Shown: in pieces, positions 11,850 through 24,639 of the stretch
How the letters are laid out: each line of letters starts with the position of its first letter
Position numbering within the stretch: the first letter of the stretch is position 1
Origin: Maniola hyperantus
Taxonomy: Eukaryota; Arthropoda; Insecta; Lepidoptera; Nymphalidae
Direction: 5' to 3'
Length of the DNA: 64,000 nucleotides
NCBI RefSeq assembly: GCF_902806685.2
Contig: NC_048546.1
Coordinates: 12,819,891-12,883,890, forward strand
Made by a program: the position numbers and the translations under genes
Notes under the pieces: model-generated
Databases searched by the model: none
The model's input: only the letters and a program-made list of their open reading frames with translations
What the model was told of the DNA's origin: nothing

Positions 11850-12162
11850 AGCTCTGATAGCCTAGTGGTTAGGACGTCCGCCTTCTAATCGGAGATCGGG
11901 GGTTCGATCCCGGGCACGCACCTCTTACTTTTCGGAGTTTTGTGAGTTTTAATTAATTAAATATCACTTGCTTTAACGGTGAAGGAAAACATCGTGAGGA
12001 AACCTGCATGCCTGAGAGTTCTCCATAATGGTCTCAAAGGTGTGTGAAGTCTACCAATCCGCACATGGCCAGCGTGGTAGACTATGGGCAAAAGCCTTCT
12101 CACTCTGATTGGAAACCCGTGCTCTGTAGTGAGCCGGTGATGGGTTGATCATGATGATGATT
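11850..12162 (+). mobile_element. SINE-A, full-length copy
   Basis: A tRNA-like head (GATAGCCTAGTGGTTAGGAC, CCTTCTAATCGGAG, GGTTCGATCCCGGGC) is followed by a conserved body (GGTGAAGGAAAACATCGTGA, CCTGCATGCCTGAGAG, CCAGCGTGGTAGACTATGG) and a GGTTGATCATGATGATGA tail. This is the reference copy for the family here. Confidence 0.85.
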
Positions 12163-12463
12163 ATGTAGGTGAGCCCTACAAAAATTATTAATAAAGATTT
12201 ATTAGATCACAGGCTTGGGTTTGCTATGCTTGCTATATGTTGCAAGCGTAGGATGTAGCACTTGTGTAAACATCCAAAGTGAACGTAGCATCGTACATAA
12301 TACCTATATTTAGGTATACCTACTTACTGCATGCACCTACCGCGAAAACCTAGGAAAAAGTTTTTCATGTCAAAAAACCTAGTTACCACACCCTAGTTAA
12401 GTAAAGTCTCCAACGTAAGAAGACAATACGATATAATAGTTTTATATAAGTATAGTATATAGT

Positions 12464-12573
12464 AGTCTGCCAATCCGCATTGGGCCAGCGTGGCAGACTA
12501 TAGCCTAAACCCTTCTCACTCTGGGAGGAGACCCGGCTTAGTAGTGGGCCGGTAATGGGTTGATTATGATGAT
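12464..12573 (+). mobile_element. SINE-A 3' fragment
   Basis: Only the 3' body and tail remain: GTCTGCCAATCCGCATTGGG to GGGTTGATTATGATGAT. Confidence 0.7.
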
Positions 12574-12979
12574 ATGAATGATACGAAATGTCATTCTAAA
12601 GGCCGATGTAAATTATTTTCTGCCGCGTAATCTACTGTAAGTAGATACCTACTGTAGAGGCATGCGGCCTCTTCTAAGACTGGCAGCTGTAAAGAAGACA
12701 TTTCACATCGCAGCTGCCACTTAGAACGGAAATTTGAATACGGAGCGATTCGAAAATCCTGCGGCCCTGGGCGAAATCCAGGGGCCACATTCGCTCCTCA
12801 GATACCAAGACCGACACATCACTGTCGAGCACCGAGCTCCAGCTTTCTTGATTTCGTCTGGTCGGAGACAACCAGTTGTGTTTTAAATTAATTGTGTTTA
12901 TCCTGAATTATATCTTGTAAATATGTGAGCAGCCGTTTCATTCATACTCCGTGCTACCACACTACCTAGGTAAAAACTG

Positions 12980-13258
12980 GGATAGCGTAGTGGTAAAGAC
13001 TTTGGCTTCCTATTCGGGGGTTGCGAGATTCGATTTCGGGCACGCACCTCTACCTTTTCAGCAATCAAATAGTGATTGTTGTTTTAATGGTGAAGGAAAA
13101 CATCGTGAAAAAACCTGCATGCCTGAGATTTCCATAATGTTCTCAAAGATGTGTGAAATCTATACCAATCCGTACTTGGCCTACGTGGTGGACTAGGGCT
13201 TAAATCCTTCTCATTCTGAGAGGAGACCTATTCTTAGTAGTGATGGATGATGGTTGTT
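12980..13258 (+). mobile_element. SINE-A, diverged copy
   Basis: The head GATAGCGTAGTGGTAAAGAC and body GGTGAAGGAAAACATCGTGA are recognisable. The tail is degraded to GATGGATGATGG. Confidence 0.7.
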
Positions 13259-13894
13259 AGTTCTATAAAAATTTCAAAAAAATCACCTTTCAAAGAAGAG
13301 CCCTCGTTTAATCCTTTCTATATTGCCGAACAATTTATCACCAAAGACATCCGAAACGCACAATTTGAATTAGGAATTCCGAACGCGGCAAGTCCTTCGT
13401 CGTTTCCCTTACAAAAAAAAAGTAAAAACTAATATGGCGTTTTGTAAACAAATCACACACACACGCGTGTTTTAGTATAAATAATAATATAAATATAGGA
13501 TTAAAATTAGTTGGTGGGAAACCGGCGGACCGCGCGGAGTGGACGTCGAGACTGGCTTGGGTCGGTTTCAGTGGGCGGATCTGCCGAACTAAATATAAGC
13601 TCGCGTCATTCAGTAATGAAATATTTGAATTGGCCTATTTTTTTTTTAATTAGGTAAACACCCTGAATCGCCTTTTGCAATGCTGTATAGTCTCGTTTGT
13701 AATCTAACATTAGATTTATGGCGATTCTTTGAGAATAGATCATGTGGCCTATTTTTTCCAAAAGCAAAATGCAATAGAAATTCAGCATCCATACGGCGGC
13801 TCCGGGGTTTGATCGCAGTAAGTCTGGCTTTTCGGAGATATGTATGTATGTACATACGCTTTATGTGCGTACATACAACCTAAATATCACTTGC

Positions 13895-14285
13895 TTCATC
13901 ATCATCATCATCATGATCATCATCAACCGATAGACTTCCACTGCTGGACATAGGTCTCTAGTAGGGACTTCCACACGCCACGGTCTTGCGCCACCTGAAT
14001 CCAGCGGCTCCCTGCGACTCGTCTGATGTCGTCCGTCCACCTAGTGGGGGGTCTTCCAACGCTGCGTCTTCCGGTGCGAGGTCGCCATTCCAGCATCTTG
14101 GGACCCACAGTATATGTAATGTACTCTGTGGGACCCACCGAGTAGCTGTGTTGGGACCCCAACGTCTATCGGTTGTACGAACTATCTGCCCTGCCCATTG
14201 CCACTTCAGCTTCGCAACCCGTTGAGCTATGTCGTTTACTCTCGTTCTTGTACGGATCTCCTCATTTCTGATTTGATCACGTAGA
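13895..14285 (-). mobile_element. RTE-type 3' fragment, reverse
   Basis: The minus strand reads VLEWRPRTGRRSVGRPPTRW-like sequence and TDDIRRVAGSRWIQVAQD. A short duplication near 14098-14155 repeats the GGGACCCAC segment. The ATCATCATC tail is on the left. Confidence 0.8.
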
Positions 14286-14290
14286 GAAGT

Positions 14291-17019
14291 ACGTAAATAT
14301 AGTCTTCAGGTATGAGTATTGCCAGTTGCCATATACACACATGACACAGTACAAGTTCATTCAAATTTGGTCCTTCGAACCGGATTTTCTTGCTCAAAAC
14401 TGATGACCTAAAAATATCACACGCGGACGCCAGAAAGAAATTGTTTACTATAAGAATATTGTTCACGCCTCTCGTTCCTCGTTTAGACATTTGATTATGA
14501 TTAAGAATGCATTAGGGTTGCACTGATTCTCTAGCTATATCAGGAACATAATCGATATTTAATAATATTTTACTGTTGCGGTTTGTTGCAGAACTTGTTT
14601 TCTTCTATTGTGTAAATCGTCGACTTTCTTATCTAGTGATAGGTTAATTTTATTTTAATAGTTATTTGTTATGCAAGGCTGCAAAGTTGTTATTTTGCCG
14701 CGAGAGTTTGTATTGAATTCCGAGCCAGCGAAGGATTCTAACGTTGAACCGCGAGCGAAGCGAGTGGTTCTTTCCTGAGCATAGCGAGGAATTCAAAGGC
14801 TCGAGCGCAAATAAATTTGCAGCCGTGCGAAGTACACAATTTTTCATCAGTCAGTCAGTTTCCATTTTCAAGTGAATATGAATTATGTAAGTTTGAAAAA
14901 TATAAAAATCGTTTTTTGGAGTAAATTACCATTCAACAATAATTTGTTTTATTACTTTCCCAATCATCATTTGGTCAAAAAAAAATTAATGGCACGTCTA
15001 CGCCTCGTTATACATTTTCTTTGGCACTTAACAAAATTGGCACTTATTATAATATCATATTATATCGCTTGACTTGATATCGTTTTTGTGCGCAATGATA
15101 CTACATAGTAGGTAAATAAATTACTATCGGAACATGTGCGCATTTTATCTCATTTAGTTGAAACCTGAGCAATAGTCCCATTTTTTAGTACATTGAACTG
15201 GTAAATTAAACTATCTACCAACTTATATTACTTATTATTAACTCTCGATTACATATTGACTTTTATTTATTAGGTATTGTCATTAATCTTTCGAAGTAGA
15301 TGTTCGCATGTAAGTATCATATTCATAGCTCAGAACATGGATTATTATAATATATTTAGTATATATAGGTTTTATAAATTCTGCCAATTCGCACATGGCC
15401 AGCGTGGTAGACTATGGCCAAAACCCTTCTCACTCTGAGAAAAGACCCGTGCTCTGTAGTGAGCCGGCGATGGAATGATTATGATGATAGGTATTAGATA
15501 ATGCCTACGTCTTAGTTTGCATGCATTTAGGTTTTTAAAATCCTGTGGGACCTCAATGATTGTTTGGGATAAAAAGTAGTCTAAATTCATCTATGCAAGC
15601 TAGCTCTGTATCTTTCATTATAATCAGCCAAGCGGATAGGCCGTGAAAAAAGTATAACAGACAGACATAGCTAACAGCTATACAGACCGCAATTAAGGAT
15701 AATAAGTATATGCATGAATTCTGTATTCTGAGAACAAAAGTAGGCCTGTACCTATCTGTTTGTATCTACACGAATATCTAGGTATAAAATCTTAGTTAAA
15801 CAAAACCAGATACCTACCTAAATCCTTGGAAATTCCATCCTAGAATGCATTTTCACTAGTCTACCTATAGGATGATACCTATTGATGATTAAACGAACTC
15901 ACCTGTGTGAAGTTCTATCACAATTATATGGGTAGCTTTATTCGTAAAAACTATTCTCTGATTCTCTATCGATAACATGCCATCCTTATAATTTTAGTGT
16001 AGGTGCCGAAAAGAAAGTTCAAATAAACAAAGCTTGAAATAGAACACCATTTCATCAGCCTTTAAAAAACGCCATTTTAACCTAACATCTAAATTTTGGT
16101 TGATTTTTAGTCAAGAAATATATTTTTTCGCTGCATCAGTTTTCAAATATGTATACTTATTTTGAAATCAACAGTATATATCTACCGAACTCTCTGTTTC
16201 TCTACCTATTACGTTTTATGAGATACAGCTCATTGGAAAATAGACGGATGGACAGGCGAATGGACAGCGGAGTCATAGGTTGGTCGACCCAAAGAGTGCC
16301 AACGGGACCCTACGGTACCCTTCCATCGGGTACGGAACCCTAAAATTAGTCTATATATTAAAACGCCTACAATTAAAGCAGGAGCAAACATATCCTTAGG
16401 CGGATTGAAATTTTATTTTTTATTTTTTACAGCTTATAATAAGTGCTTTACTTAGCCTTAACATTACCTAGGTACCTGCTGCTAGCTGATTACAAGATAA
16501 GGTGATAATTATTATAATGAAATATTCATTAGGTACCATAGTTCATAAAACCCACCTTTTGTTATTTTCTAAAATAACGTAGTTATAATAAAGCAAGTTA
16601 AAAAAAAATCATAACTAGTTACGCTAGCATATACAGATGAATCTACAATCAGTTCAAATAATTCCCCGTATGATAAAACATCTAGGTATATGATTATTTA
16701 TGAAGACCGGAATATCTTGTAATCTTCTTGAAGCCAAGAAATGAATCATCATTTGAATTTTGAATTCCTTTCATAGATTTATCAGCAGCAGGAAGATTGC
16801 CAGTACAAAAAAAAACAGCGTTCCTTATTCACAACATGACTTAAGTAAAAAAAGTTTAAATTGGATTTTCAGATATTTTATTAAAATTGGATAAAATTTT
16901 AATTGTTTAGTCATATGTTATTAATTTTTTTACATCAACTTTAGGATAACTTCCTTTCCTGTGTATATTTTGCATTAAATAATAATTAGGAATTTAGTTT
17001 ACATTCCGAAAACTCATGC
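14291..17019. other. gene-free stretch upstream of Pak3
   Basis: It contains a SINE-A fragment (15381), an element tail (15500-15690), a GGGTACGGAACCC fragment (16330) and a small inverted-repeat block near 14712-14800 (GAATTCCGAGCC / GAGGAATTC). No exon was recognised. Confidence 0.55.
15381..15490 (+). mobile_element. SINE-A 3' fragment
   Basis: CTGCCAATTCGCACATGGCC to GGAATGATTATGATGATAG. Confidence 0.7.
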
Positions 17020-17255
17020 ATGTAGCGGAGCGCACTCAGTATTTTTCTGTCATCGGTGTGCCAAATATTTGACAGATTGATAAAGTCTATCTTCTTTCAG
17101 TTTTCCGTCCGCGATTAGCCACTCCTATCTCGGTAATACTTAATTAGTTTTAATTTCTTATAAAGAAGTTGTCGCAAGAAATGTAGTTTCGCGATCTCAA
17201 AGACTATAGTGGTGTATTTTTATGGGTTAAGTGTAAGAGAACTAAGAACGTCACA
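17020..17255 (+). promoter_or_regulatory. Pak3 5' flank with initiator-like motif
   Basis: The flank before the Pak3 ATG contains an arthropod-style initiator TCAGT in GCGCACTCAGTATT near 17037. It also contains a pyrimidine tract ending in CTTTCAG near 17100, which could be the acceptor of an upstream non-coding exon. No TATA box is evident. This is inference only, and transcript 5' ends would settle it. Confidence 0.3.
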
Positions 17256-20200
17256 ATGACGGGACGCTCGGGCCGTGGTGTGTTTGGCAAACTGTTTTCC
17301 AAGAAGCAGAGTGCAAGGGATGACCGTGTGACGGAGATCGGTATGCCTACGAATGTGGTACAGCATATACACGTGAGTGTGAACTCGGAAACGGGCATGA
17401 TAGAAGGCCTACCGTCATCATGGCTCCGACAACTCAACGCGCAGATATCGCCTGCCGAACAGAACGAGAACCCGAACGCGGCGATCCAAGCTGTAGCCTT
17501 CCACAATTTCCACGCTTTAAAAAAGGAACAGGCGGAAAAAGAGCCATGCAAGCCTATAGTAACAGAGGAAGCGATCACGAAAGAAGGTTTGGAGATGAAA
17601 AAGTTTTTAGCCAAGAAAAACGCTCACCAAAGTCAGGATTCCGATATTTCTATAGGACAGAGTAGTGAAGAAGATGTTGCACCTACGGATATGTCACAAA
17701 GGCAGACAATGCCTGCAGCACCTATTAAAAATAGTCTTAAAAAGAAAGATGCAATGATGGACCTCACAGCGGTCGTTGAGGATCTTTCATTAATAGGTAC
17801 AGAGCCTGAGGAGAGTCCAATATTGAGGAAAAAGGAGATGATGAATGCGACATTGACAGATGAGGAAATATATGAGGAATTGCGAAGGATTTGTAATAAA
17901 GATGACCCATATGTGAGGTTTGAGAGAATCAAGCAGCTTGGGGCTGGAGCATCAGGTAATGTCTTATTTCGTTTCTTCATTCTAGCTTGTTCCCACCATC
18001 CAGGTATGCTCATTATGCTAATCCTTCCTACTCTTACTAAATATTATAATTAACTCTGATTGATTGTTACTGTTTCCCATCTAAACTGCTGAACTGATTT
18101 TAGTGACATTTGGCAAGGAGTCAATAGCTTGCACCCTAGAGATGTACATAAGATATTGTTTACCTCAGAAAATCAAAGAGTTCCCACTGGATTTTTAAAG
18201 ATCTAAATATATGCAGACTATATTACTTACTTAATAGTTAAGTCCTAGTATTAAAAAAATATAAAAAATTGCAGGGTGCAACTTGCTTTGCAACTGCTTG
18301 CTTATAACTTGATGGCCAGTTAGTATCATACTAATTACAACAGCTTTATGGCATTCTGTTCAGAATGCTGTGTAGCAGCGGCGAAGAGTCAATATAACAC
18401 GATTCCTATCGGCTTCCCTTTAAGAATTGGCATAATATAGCGTAAGTAGGTACTAATCACATAAATTCCGTAATACATTCGTAAATACAAAGGTTCGATC
18501 GTCACAAATGCTATTTTTTTTTTGTTGTTATTAAGTACTAATTTAAGTTAAAAACATAACAGCTAATGTAAGTAACATACACCTACAGTCCTACACCATA
18601 CAAGCCGTAAAATATCGGATTCCCTAGTTAGATTTTTGCTTAGTATTTATCTCTTTCATTTCCCTAGCGAAAGCGAAAGGAACGAACTAGGTCTGTCTCG
18701 CTCTACGGTCGACTAATAAAGAGCACACCAATTTAGTCTGGCCCAGTAGCGAATACGAATTTGGAACTCTGACAGGTCAGACAAATTTGACGTAAATAAC
18801 TCGGTTGGATCCGAGTTACCCTATAATACCTCCAAATTAAAAATTATATTAATACTATTGTTTTAACAGGTACATGCTACTATTTTGAGTATTTTGTATT
18901 TTGAAGGGTGATTTGATATTGATACATTTGTTTTTGTGAAGCGGCCATGCTTGTTTGTTTAAGTTGTTAGTGGTGTTTTATTTTGATATAATAAATTGGG
19001 GATGTGATTAATAACTTATAAGTGGTAAGTTCACGGTAATTTTGATTCAGTTTGGTAAGCCAAAATCAGAAATGGCCTTAATTCACATAGATTGTTGTTT
19101 AACAGATTTCTTGTTACGTAACGATAGTAATTTTTCTAAATTAAGTTTTGAAAACAAAAATCGAACAGCTGATATTCTTTTAGGTAAGTACGTTTCCGGC
19201 TTCCCTTTATCAGATTTTCACCCTTCGCCACTGCTGTGTAGTAATAGGTTGTTGGTTATAGGTTAAAAACTCAACTTGTATAACTAACCAGCTAACTTTT
19301 TTGACGACCTCCCTGGCACAGTCGTGAGCGCTGTGGTCTTATTAGTGGGAGGTCCCGGGTTCGATTCCTGGCAGGGGTTTGGAATTTTATAATTTCAAAA
19401 TTTCTGGTCTGATCTGGTGGGAGGCTTCGGCCGTGGCTAGTTACCACCCTACCGGCAAAGCCGTGCCGCCAAGCGATTTAGCATTCCGGTACGATACTGT
19501 GTAGAAACCAAAGGGGTACGGGTTTAATAAAAACTGCCATATCCCTTCCAGGTTAGCTCGCTATCATCTTAGACTGCATCATCACTTACCATCAGGTGAG
19601 ATTGCAGTCAACGGCTAACTTGTATCTGAATTAAAAAAAAAAAAAAACTTAACTAACTACTTACTTACTTACTACTAACTAAAGGTAACCTGTAGCTATT
19701 GATATTATATCTATAAATAAAATTTTACGAAAGCAAAATAAAATAATTACTTATTAAGTAAATTTTATTTTATTTTAATAGATCATTAAGTCATTAAAGT
19801 TACCCAGCATTGCACAGATTAGATAATTATTTTATTATATTGGGGCTGATTCTCTTGTACACTATATTTAAACTAAACTAACAGGACTAAATCTAGTGCT
19901 ATCCTTTTCTGCAAGCAACATTACGAAAGAAATAGCAATAGATGTAGACGTGCCATTTTAATTTAGTTTAGAGATTGTGTACAACGGAATTAGCCACAAT
20001 ATTCTGTTTATTTTAGTATGCTTTGCATACAACTGCCATTTGCATTATTCATATTGGCTTTTACAAGTTATTTTTAATCTACATGTCCATCTATGGGTCA
20101 TGAATCTATCTTGTATTGTGTAATTAATTCTACATTGGAGACCTTCAAGAATTATAAAATTCAGTAGTTAAAAAATATTTTATATATATTATGAATATAG

Positions 20201-23200
20201 TTATCCGGGATAAAAATCCTGTTTTATATTCCATGATACAAACTATTTCCGTGCTAAATTTCCTCAAAATTGGTTCAGCAGTTGAGCCATGACAAGGTAA
20301 CAGACAGACAGAGACACTTATCACTCTATTTATTATAAATACTATTAGTTTGGTTTTCTTTTGATGGAGGATCTTCTAACTAATAAGCACATTTTATGCA
20401 TCTAGAAGACTTGCAGACTTGCATGGCTACAATGTAAAAACACAAATCACACATAGCCTCTACCATCTCAGCATCAGCATTTCTTTGATGTAGTTAATAA
20501 TAGTAGTTTGATACTTATGACTTTGGCTGCATTATTTTCAGTATTTTGTAGTGCAGTACTTTCGTTTTGCTCATAAACAATCATGCCAAATTGTCTATTA
20601 CTAGCCTATGCCTGCCATGTGGACTACACAAATTTAAAACCCCTAGTTCACCTCCTTAGGGGTTGAATTTTCAAAAATACTTTCTTAGCAGATGTCTATA
20701 TCATTATAGGCTCTAAGTCAAATTTCAGCCCAATCCAACCAGTAATTTGAGCTGTGCGTTAATAGATCTGTCAGTCAGTCGACCACTTTTTCCTTTTATA
20801 TATTTTCCTTTTCCTTTTCCTTTTATTTATTTTGATTTCGAAATCTGCAATTTTTGTATTAAGTAAATAGCTGTGTAAACAAACTCATCTGAGCCTAACC
20901 GTGTGAAGACATTTGCACAATGGCCATAGATAATCTTGTTGTGTTGACCTTGACTGTGATTAAACAATATTAAACTCGGCACTAAACTAAAATAAAAACC
21001 TGTGTGACACAGACGTCCAGCTATTGTATGGTAATTATGATAATTACTGTTGCCACTTGTCATATTCAACATGGAAAACACTATGTTGAAGGTGTAACGT
21101 AAGAATACATGTATTATGAATTTACGAAATTGTACGATATAGCTATGCAGTATGCACGCCGTGAAACCGGCGGCTGTGAATTTTGTTGGCACAGTGGTAA
21201 GCGCTGTGGTCTTATTAGTGGGAGGTCTATATAATTTCTAAATTTCTGGTCTGGTCTGGTGGGAGGCTTCAGCTGTGGCTAGTTACTACCCTACCGGTAA
21301 AACCATGCCGTCAAGCGATTTCGGTACGATTCCGAAACTTTGGGGTCATGGGTTTATTAAAAACTGCCATACCCCTTCCAGGTTAGCCCGCTTCCATAGA
21401 CTGCATCGTCACTTACCACCAGGTGAGATTGCAGTCAAGGGCTACTTTTTATCCCAGAAAATCAAACAGTTCCCACAGAATTTTTGAAACCTAAATCCAC
21501 GCGTACGATGTCGTGGGTATCAGCTAGTTATATAACATAATCGTAACACATCATATACCTAATCTGAAGCATAGTCAACTGCTTGAGATTTGAGAATGCA
21601 TATAACTTATAGCATTCTTTACACCCTTTAACCTTCCAAACAACAATGCAACCTTAACAAATTATCTGTTAACAAGTAATTATCATAATTTGTCACATAA
21701 TAGTGTTATGATTAGAACTGATTAGTTTAATAAAAATCTTATTTTTTAGAATACTTATTGTATTTTATGAAGTACTTATCTCTCCTTTACAATTTCATCA
21801 TTGCTTAACGCTTTTAATACAAATCAAAGAGTATATAATCACTACGTTTATACAAATCATTAAAAGTGTTAAGTAACTAATCAAAGTAAGTTAAAATAAT
21901 GTTCAAAACCTGATTAAAATATACTTAGTTGGCTCTATTAAAAGAAACTGTTCAAGTGTGAGTCGGACTCGCACACGAAGAGTTCCGTACCATCTTAAAA
22001 TAAATATCAAACCAGTATAGTAAGCAAGTTAATGACGGACAGCGCCATCTTGATGTAATTTAGAAAACTAATTATTTGATCCTGAACACAAATCTTTAAT
22101 TTTTAGGGCTTAAATTATGAAAGGGCTTTACCTGTATATGGTAAAACAGATTTTTACTTATTTTTATGCATAATAGTTTTTGATTTATCCTGGAAAATGT
22201 CGAAAAAAATACCCGAGTACGGAACCTCCGGTGCACGAGTCTGACTCGCACTTGGTCGGTTTTTTTTTGTGATGTAACCACAAATTTACGGTTTTCGGAT
22301 TTTTTTCCATTACTTGTGCTATTAAAACACATTGTTTACACAAGCCAAATTTTCTACCCTATAGGTTTTGATTCCCCCAAATTGACAGACACGACAGACA
22401 GACAACAAAGTGTTGCTATGAGGGTTTCTTTTCCTTTTGAAGTAGGTACCGAGCCCTAAAAATAACACTTTGAAATAACAGAACAAGTTAGAGGAATTGA
22501 TATCAATTGTGCAAATTAACTGTAATTGCCATAATCAGATTAAACCAATGCAATGTCTTATCTCTCTATATCTCGTCGGAATAATGTATTAAAGTGGATA
22601 CAGATCTCGTGAGACAGAAATCTCATATTTATTTCTTCTTAATTCATCTATTTATCTAAGTCTACCTTCCTAGCACAACTGACAAGACGGAGACAACTTT
22701 TCTCACACTGAATCCACGAGACTCAAGTCAGACAAGCTTACAACAATGTTGTCATATATTTAGTATTTATCGCGCAAAGTCCGGTGAAATCCGTGACATA
22801 ATATTTCCTTCGGTCTGGTTGTGCAGATGTTACAATTAGAAAAGTACATATCTAATGTACTTAAAGAAATAAAATGTCCTTGTTATTCCACAGTAACAAG
22901 TCTAAAAATTATGTAATTAGTATTAGGTAATTAATCTATGCTAGTCATACATGAACAATCGAACTAGTGGTTATTAATATCGACGTGTTGGGGGCTGGGG
23001 CTCAATCTCGGGCACACACCCCTCTATCGTTTCGAAGTTATGTGTGTTTTTCAACAATTAAACAACACTTGCTTTAACTGTGAAGGAAAACATACAGGAA
23101 ACCTGCATGCCTGAGTGTTCTCCATAATAATCTCAGCTGTGTGAAGTATGCCATCCGGATTTGGCCAGCATGGCATGGCATTGGCAGCACTATGGCCTAA

Positions 23201-24124
23201 ACTTTTCTCAAGATACTTGTCGGGCTTGCTTTATAGATTTTAATGCTCCACACATTCCAGGATTAAAAAGTCGATGTAGATATTCAATTTCCAAACGAAT
23301 ATTAATTTGTTGTTTCTCTATCTCCAGGTGTCGTCTTCATCGCGATAGACAGCAAGGACAACTCGAGAGTCGCAATCAAAGACATAGATTTAACCAAGCA
23401 GTCCAAAAAGGATTTAATACTCAACGAAATCAATGTTCTCAAAGGCTTTAACCATAAAAACCTGGTCAATTTCCTCGACTCGTTCTTATGTTACGACCAT
23501 TTATGGGTCGCAATGGAGTTACTCGATGGGGGATCGCTAACGGATGTTGTCACGGAAGTGGTTATGAAGGAAGGTCAAATCGCTGCAGTATGTCGGGAGA
23601 CTTTACAAGCAATATCGTTTCTGCACTCCAAAGGAACTATACATAGGGACATCAAATCTGACAATGTCTTACTTGCTATGGACGGGACTGTAAAAGTTAC
23701 GGACTTCGGGTTTTGTGCAAACATAGTCGGCGACGAAAAACGACAGACCATGGTCGGTACTCCATATTGGATGGCCCCAGAAGTTGTTACAAGGAAGCAG
23801 TATGGTAAAAAAGTTGATGTATGGTCGCTAGGTATTATGGCCATAGAAATGATCGAGGGTGAACCTCCATACATGAAAGAAGCACCTTTGAGAGCGTTAT
23901 ATTTGATCGCTGCTGTAGGCAGACCAAAGATACCAAGATGGGACAAACTATCTCCAGAATTCCAGGACTTCTTGGACAAATGTCTGCAAGTGGATGCGGA
24001 TGAGAGAGCAACTGCTGACGAACTTCTAGCACATCCATTCTTAGATTGCGCGATGGAATTGAGAACGCTGACGCCATTAATTAAGGCTGCACAAAAAATT
24101 CTTCACAAGAATTTCTCTGACTGA
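17256..24124 (+). CDS. Pak3: p21-activated serine/threonine kinase, Pak3-type (exons 17256-17955 and 23328-24124)
   Basis: Joining the two exons gives 498 residues. The splice is phase 1: exon 1 ends with one G before GTAATG, and exon 2 follows TCTCCAG with GT, completing a Gly codon. Residues 28-40 (IGMPTNVVQHIHV) are a CRIB motif for Rac/Cdc42-GTP, followed by the PAK-like GMIEGLPSSW. The kinase domain runs from about 220 to 485: glycine loop GAGASG (229-234), ATP lysine in VAIK (K251), helix-C Glu267, HRDIK catalytic loop (339-343), DFG (359-361), activation-loop Thr374 and GTPYWMAPE. All key residues are present, so it should be an active cytosolic kinase acting on actin and adhesion. The very short N-terminus before CRIB, with no obvious PxxP motif, fits Drosophila Pak3 better than Pak or the group II kinase mbt. 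The start is the first ATG of a long open frame and lies in the context CACAATGAC. The PAK family call is firm; the Pak3 orthology is inferred. Confidence 0.9.
19309..19650 (+). mobile_element. SINE-B, full-length copy with A-tail
   Basis: Head CACAGTCGTGAGCGCTGTGG and GGTCCCGGGTTCGATTCCTG (B box), body GTGGGAGGCTTCGGCCGTGG, CAAGCGATTTAGCATTCCGG and CACTTACCATCAGGTGAGAT, ending in an A-run. A tRNA-derived SINE. Confidence 0.8.
19843..19996. mobile_element. foldback MITE in the Pak3 intron
   Basis: GGGGCTGATTCTCTTGTACA at the left pairs with TTGTACACAACGG... inverse (TGTACAACGGAATTAGCC) at the right. The inner arms are TTTAAACTAAAC and inverse. Confidence 0.7.
20160..20347 (+). repeat. same family as at 10349
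   Basis: It has CGGGATAAAAATCCTGTTTT and TTGGTTCAGCAGTTGAGCC, and ends in ACAGACAGACAGAGACACTT. Confidence 0.55.
20600..20832 (+). repeat. GACTTCGYCCGCGTGGAC-family repeat in the Pak3 intron
   Basis: TTAGGGGTTGAATTTTCAAA, TGAGCTGTGCGTTAATAG, GTCAGTCAGT and a CCTTTTCC tail. Confidence 0.65.
21186..21452 (+). mobile_element. SINE-B, internally deleted copy
   Basis: The same head (CACAGTGGTAAGCGCTGTGG) and body as the copy at 19309, but it lacks the B-box segment. Confidence 0.75.
21945..22465. repeat. composite GGTTCC-family element
   Basis: A plus-oriented 3' half (TATGAAAGGGCTTTACCTGT to CACTTGGTCGG) meets a minus-oriented 5' half (ACCACAAATTTACGG to AGGTACCGAGCCCT), with a further inverted end at 21948. 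This implies nested or rearranged copies. Confidence 0.65.
22989..23215 (+). mobile_element. SINE-A fragment in the Pak3 intron
   Basis: It begins in the B-box region (GGGGCTCAATCTCGGGCAC) and continues through GTGAAGGAAAACATACAGGA to GGCAGCACTATGGCC. It ends about 110 bases before the Pak3 acceptor. Confidence 0.7.
23328..24124 (+). CDS. Pak3: Pak3 exon 2: nearly the whole kinase domain
   Basis: This exon encodes residues 234-498 of the kinase. The first in-frame ATG inside it (near 23513) is not the start of a protein: the reading frame continues upstream through IAIDS, VAIKD and LNEIN to the acceptor at 23326-23327. The stop TGA is at 24122-24124. The exon carries the catalytic lysine, HRD, DFG and APE motifs, plus the C-terminal tail that normally closes a PAK kinase domain. 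Confidence 0.9.
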
Positions 24125-24639
24125 AGTAAGAATTTTCTTTGTATCCACATTTGATTTTACGCCCGTTATAGCGTTATAATTTCGGAAATTCCATGAATAT
24201 TGTGCCAATGACAGCGTGATGCCTATATAGAAATATTTTAAAGCTTCGCACGCCGAACCGTAATTTTTTATTTTTTATTTTTTTTTACAATTCTAAGTGT
24301 GACACAGTGTTATCGTTGTGGTCATGCTAGGCCAATGGTTCTTTTAGAATTTCATTCCAAAGCGTGACTTCGATATGGATATGGTAAAATTATCATTTCT
24401 CCATTCTGCGTACAAGCCTTGTTATAGGAATTCGAATCTTATGAACTCTTCATCGATAGTTAAGTATTGGGAAAGCGTATATTTTTTGTATGGCATTTAT
24501 TTTCGTAAGTAAAGTACTGATTGTCATGTAACATGTGATAAGTGCCAATTTGGTATGGCAATAATATTTTTGTATTTTCATAAATAATTAAAGTTAGTTC
24601 CGTACATGACGTATGTACTTGGCGTCCATGTTTTACATT
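24125..24639 (+). other. probable Pak3 3' UTR
   Basis: A repeat-free stretch after the kinase stop. I find no clear AATAAA close to the stop codon, so the transcript end is unknown. Confidence 0.45.

Larger units (their letters stand above)
17956..23327 (+). other. Pak3 intron, 5.4 kb, repeat-filled
   Basis: This is the single recognised intron of the kinase gene. It contains two copies of the SINE-B family (19309 and 21186), a foldback MITE (19843), two mobile-element tail fragments (20160 and 20600), a composite GGTTCC-family repeat (21945) and a SINE-A fragment (22989). I see no coding exon between the donor and the acceptor. An extra small exon cannot be excluded, but the phases already match without one. 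Confidence 0.7.

Noticed and set aside
11850..11925. Possible tRNA-Arg gene
   Set aside because: The anticodon-like TTCTAAT loop is the head of the SINE-A family; the same head plus body is repeated elsewhere.
17204..17614. 136-residue minus-strand open frame
   Set aside because: It is the antisense shadow of the Pak3 first exon.
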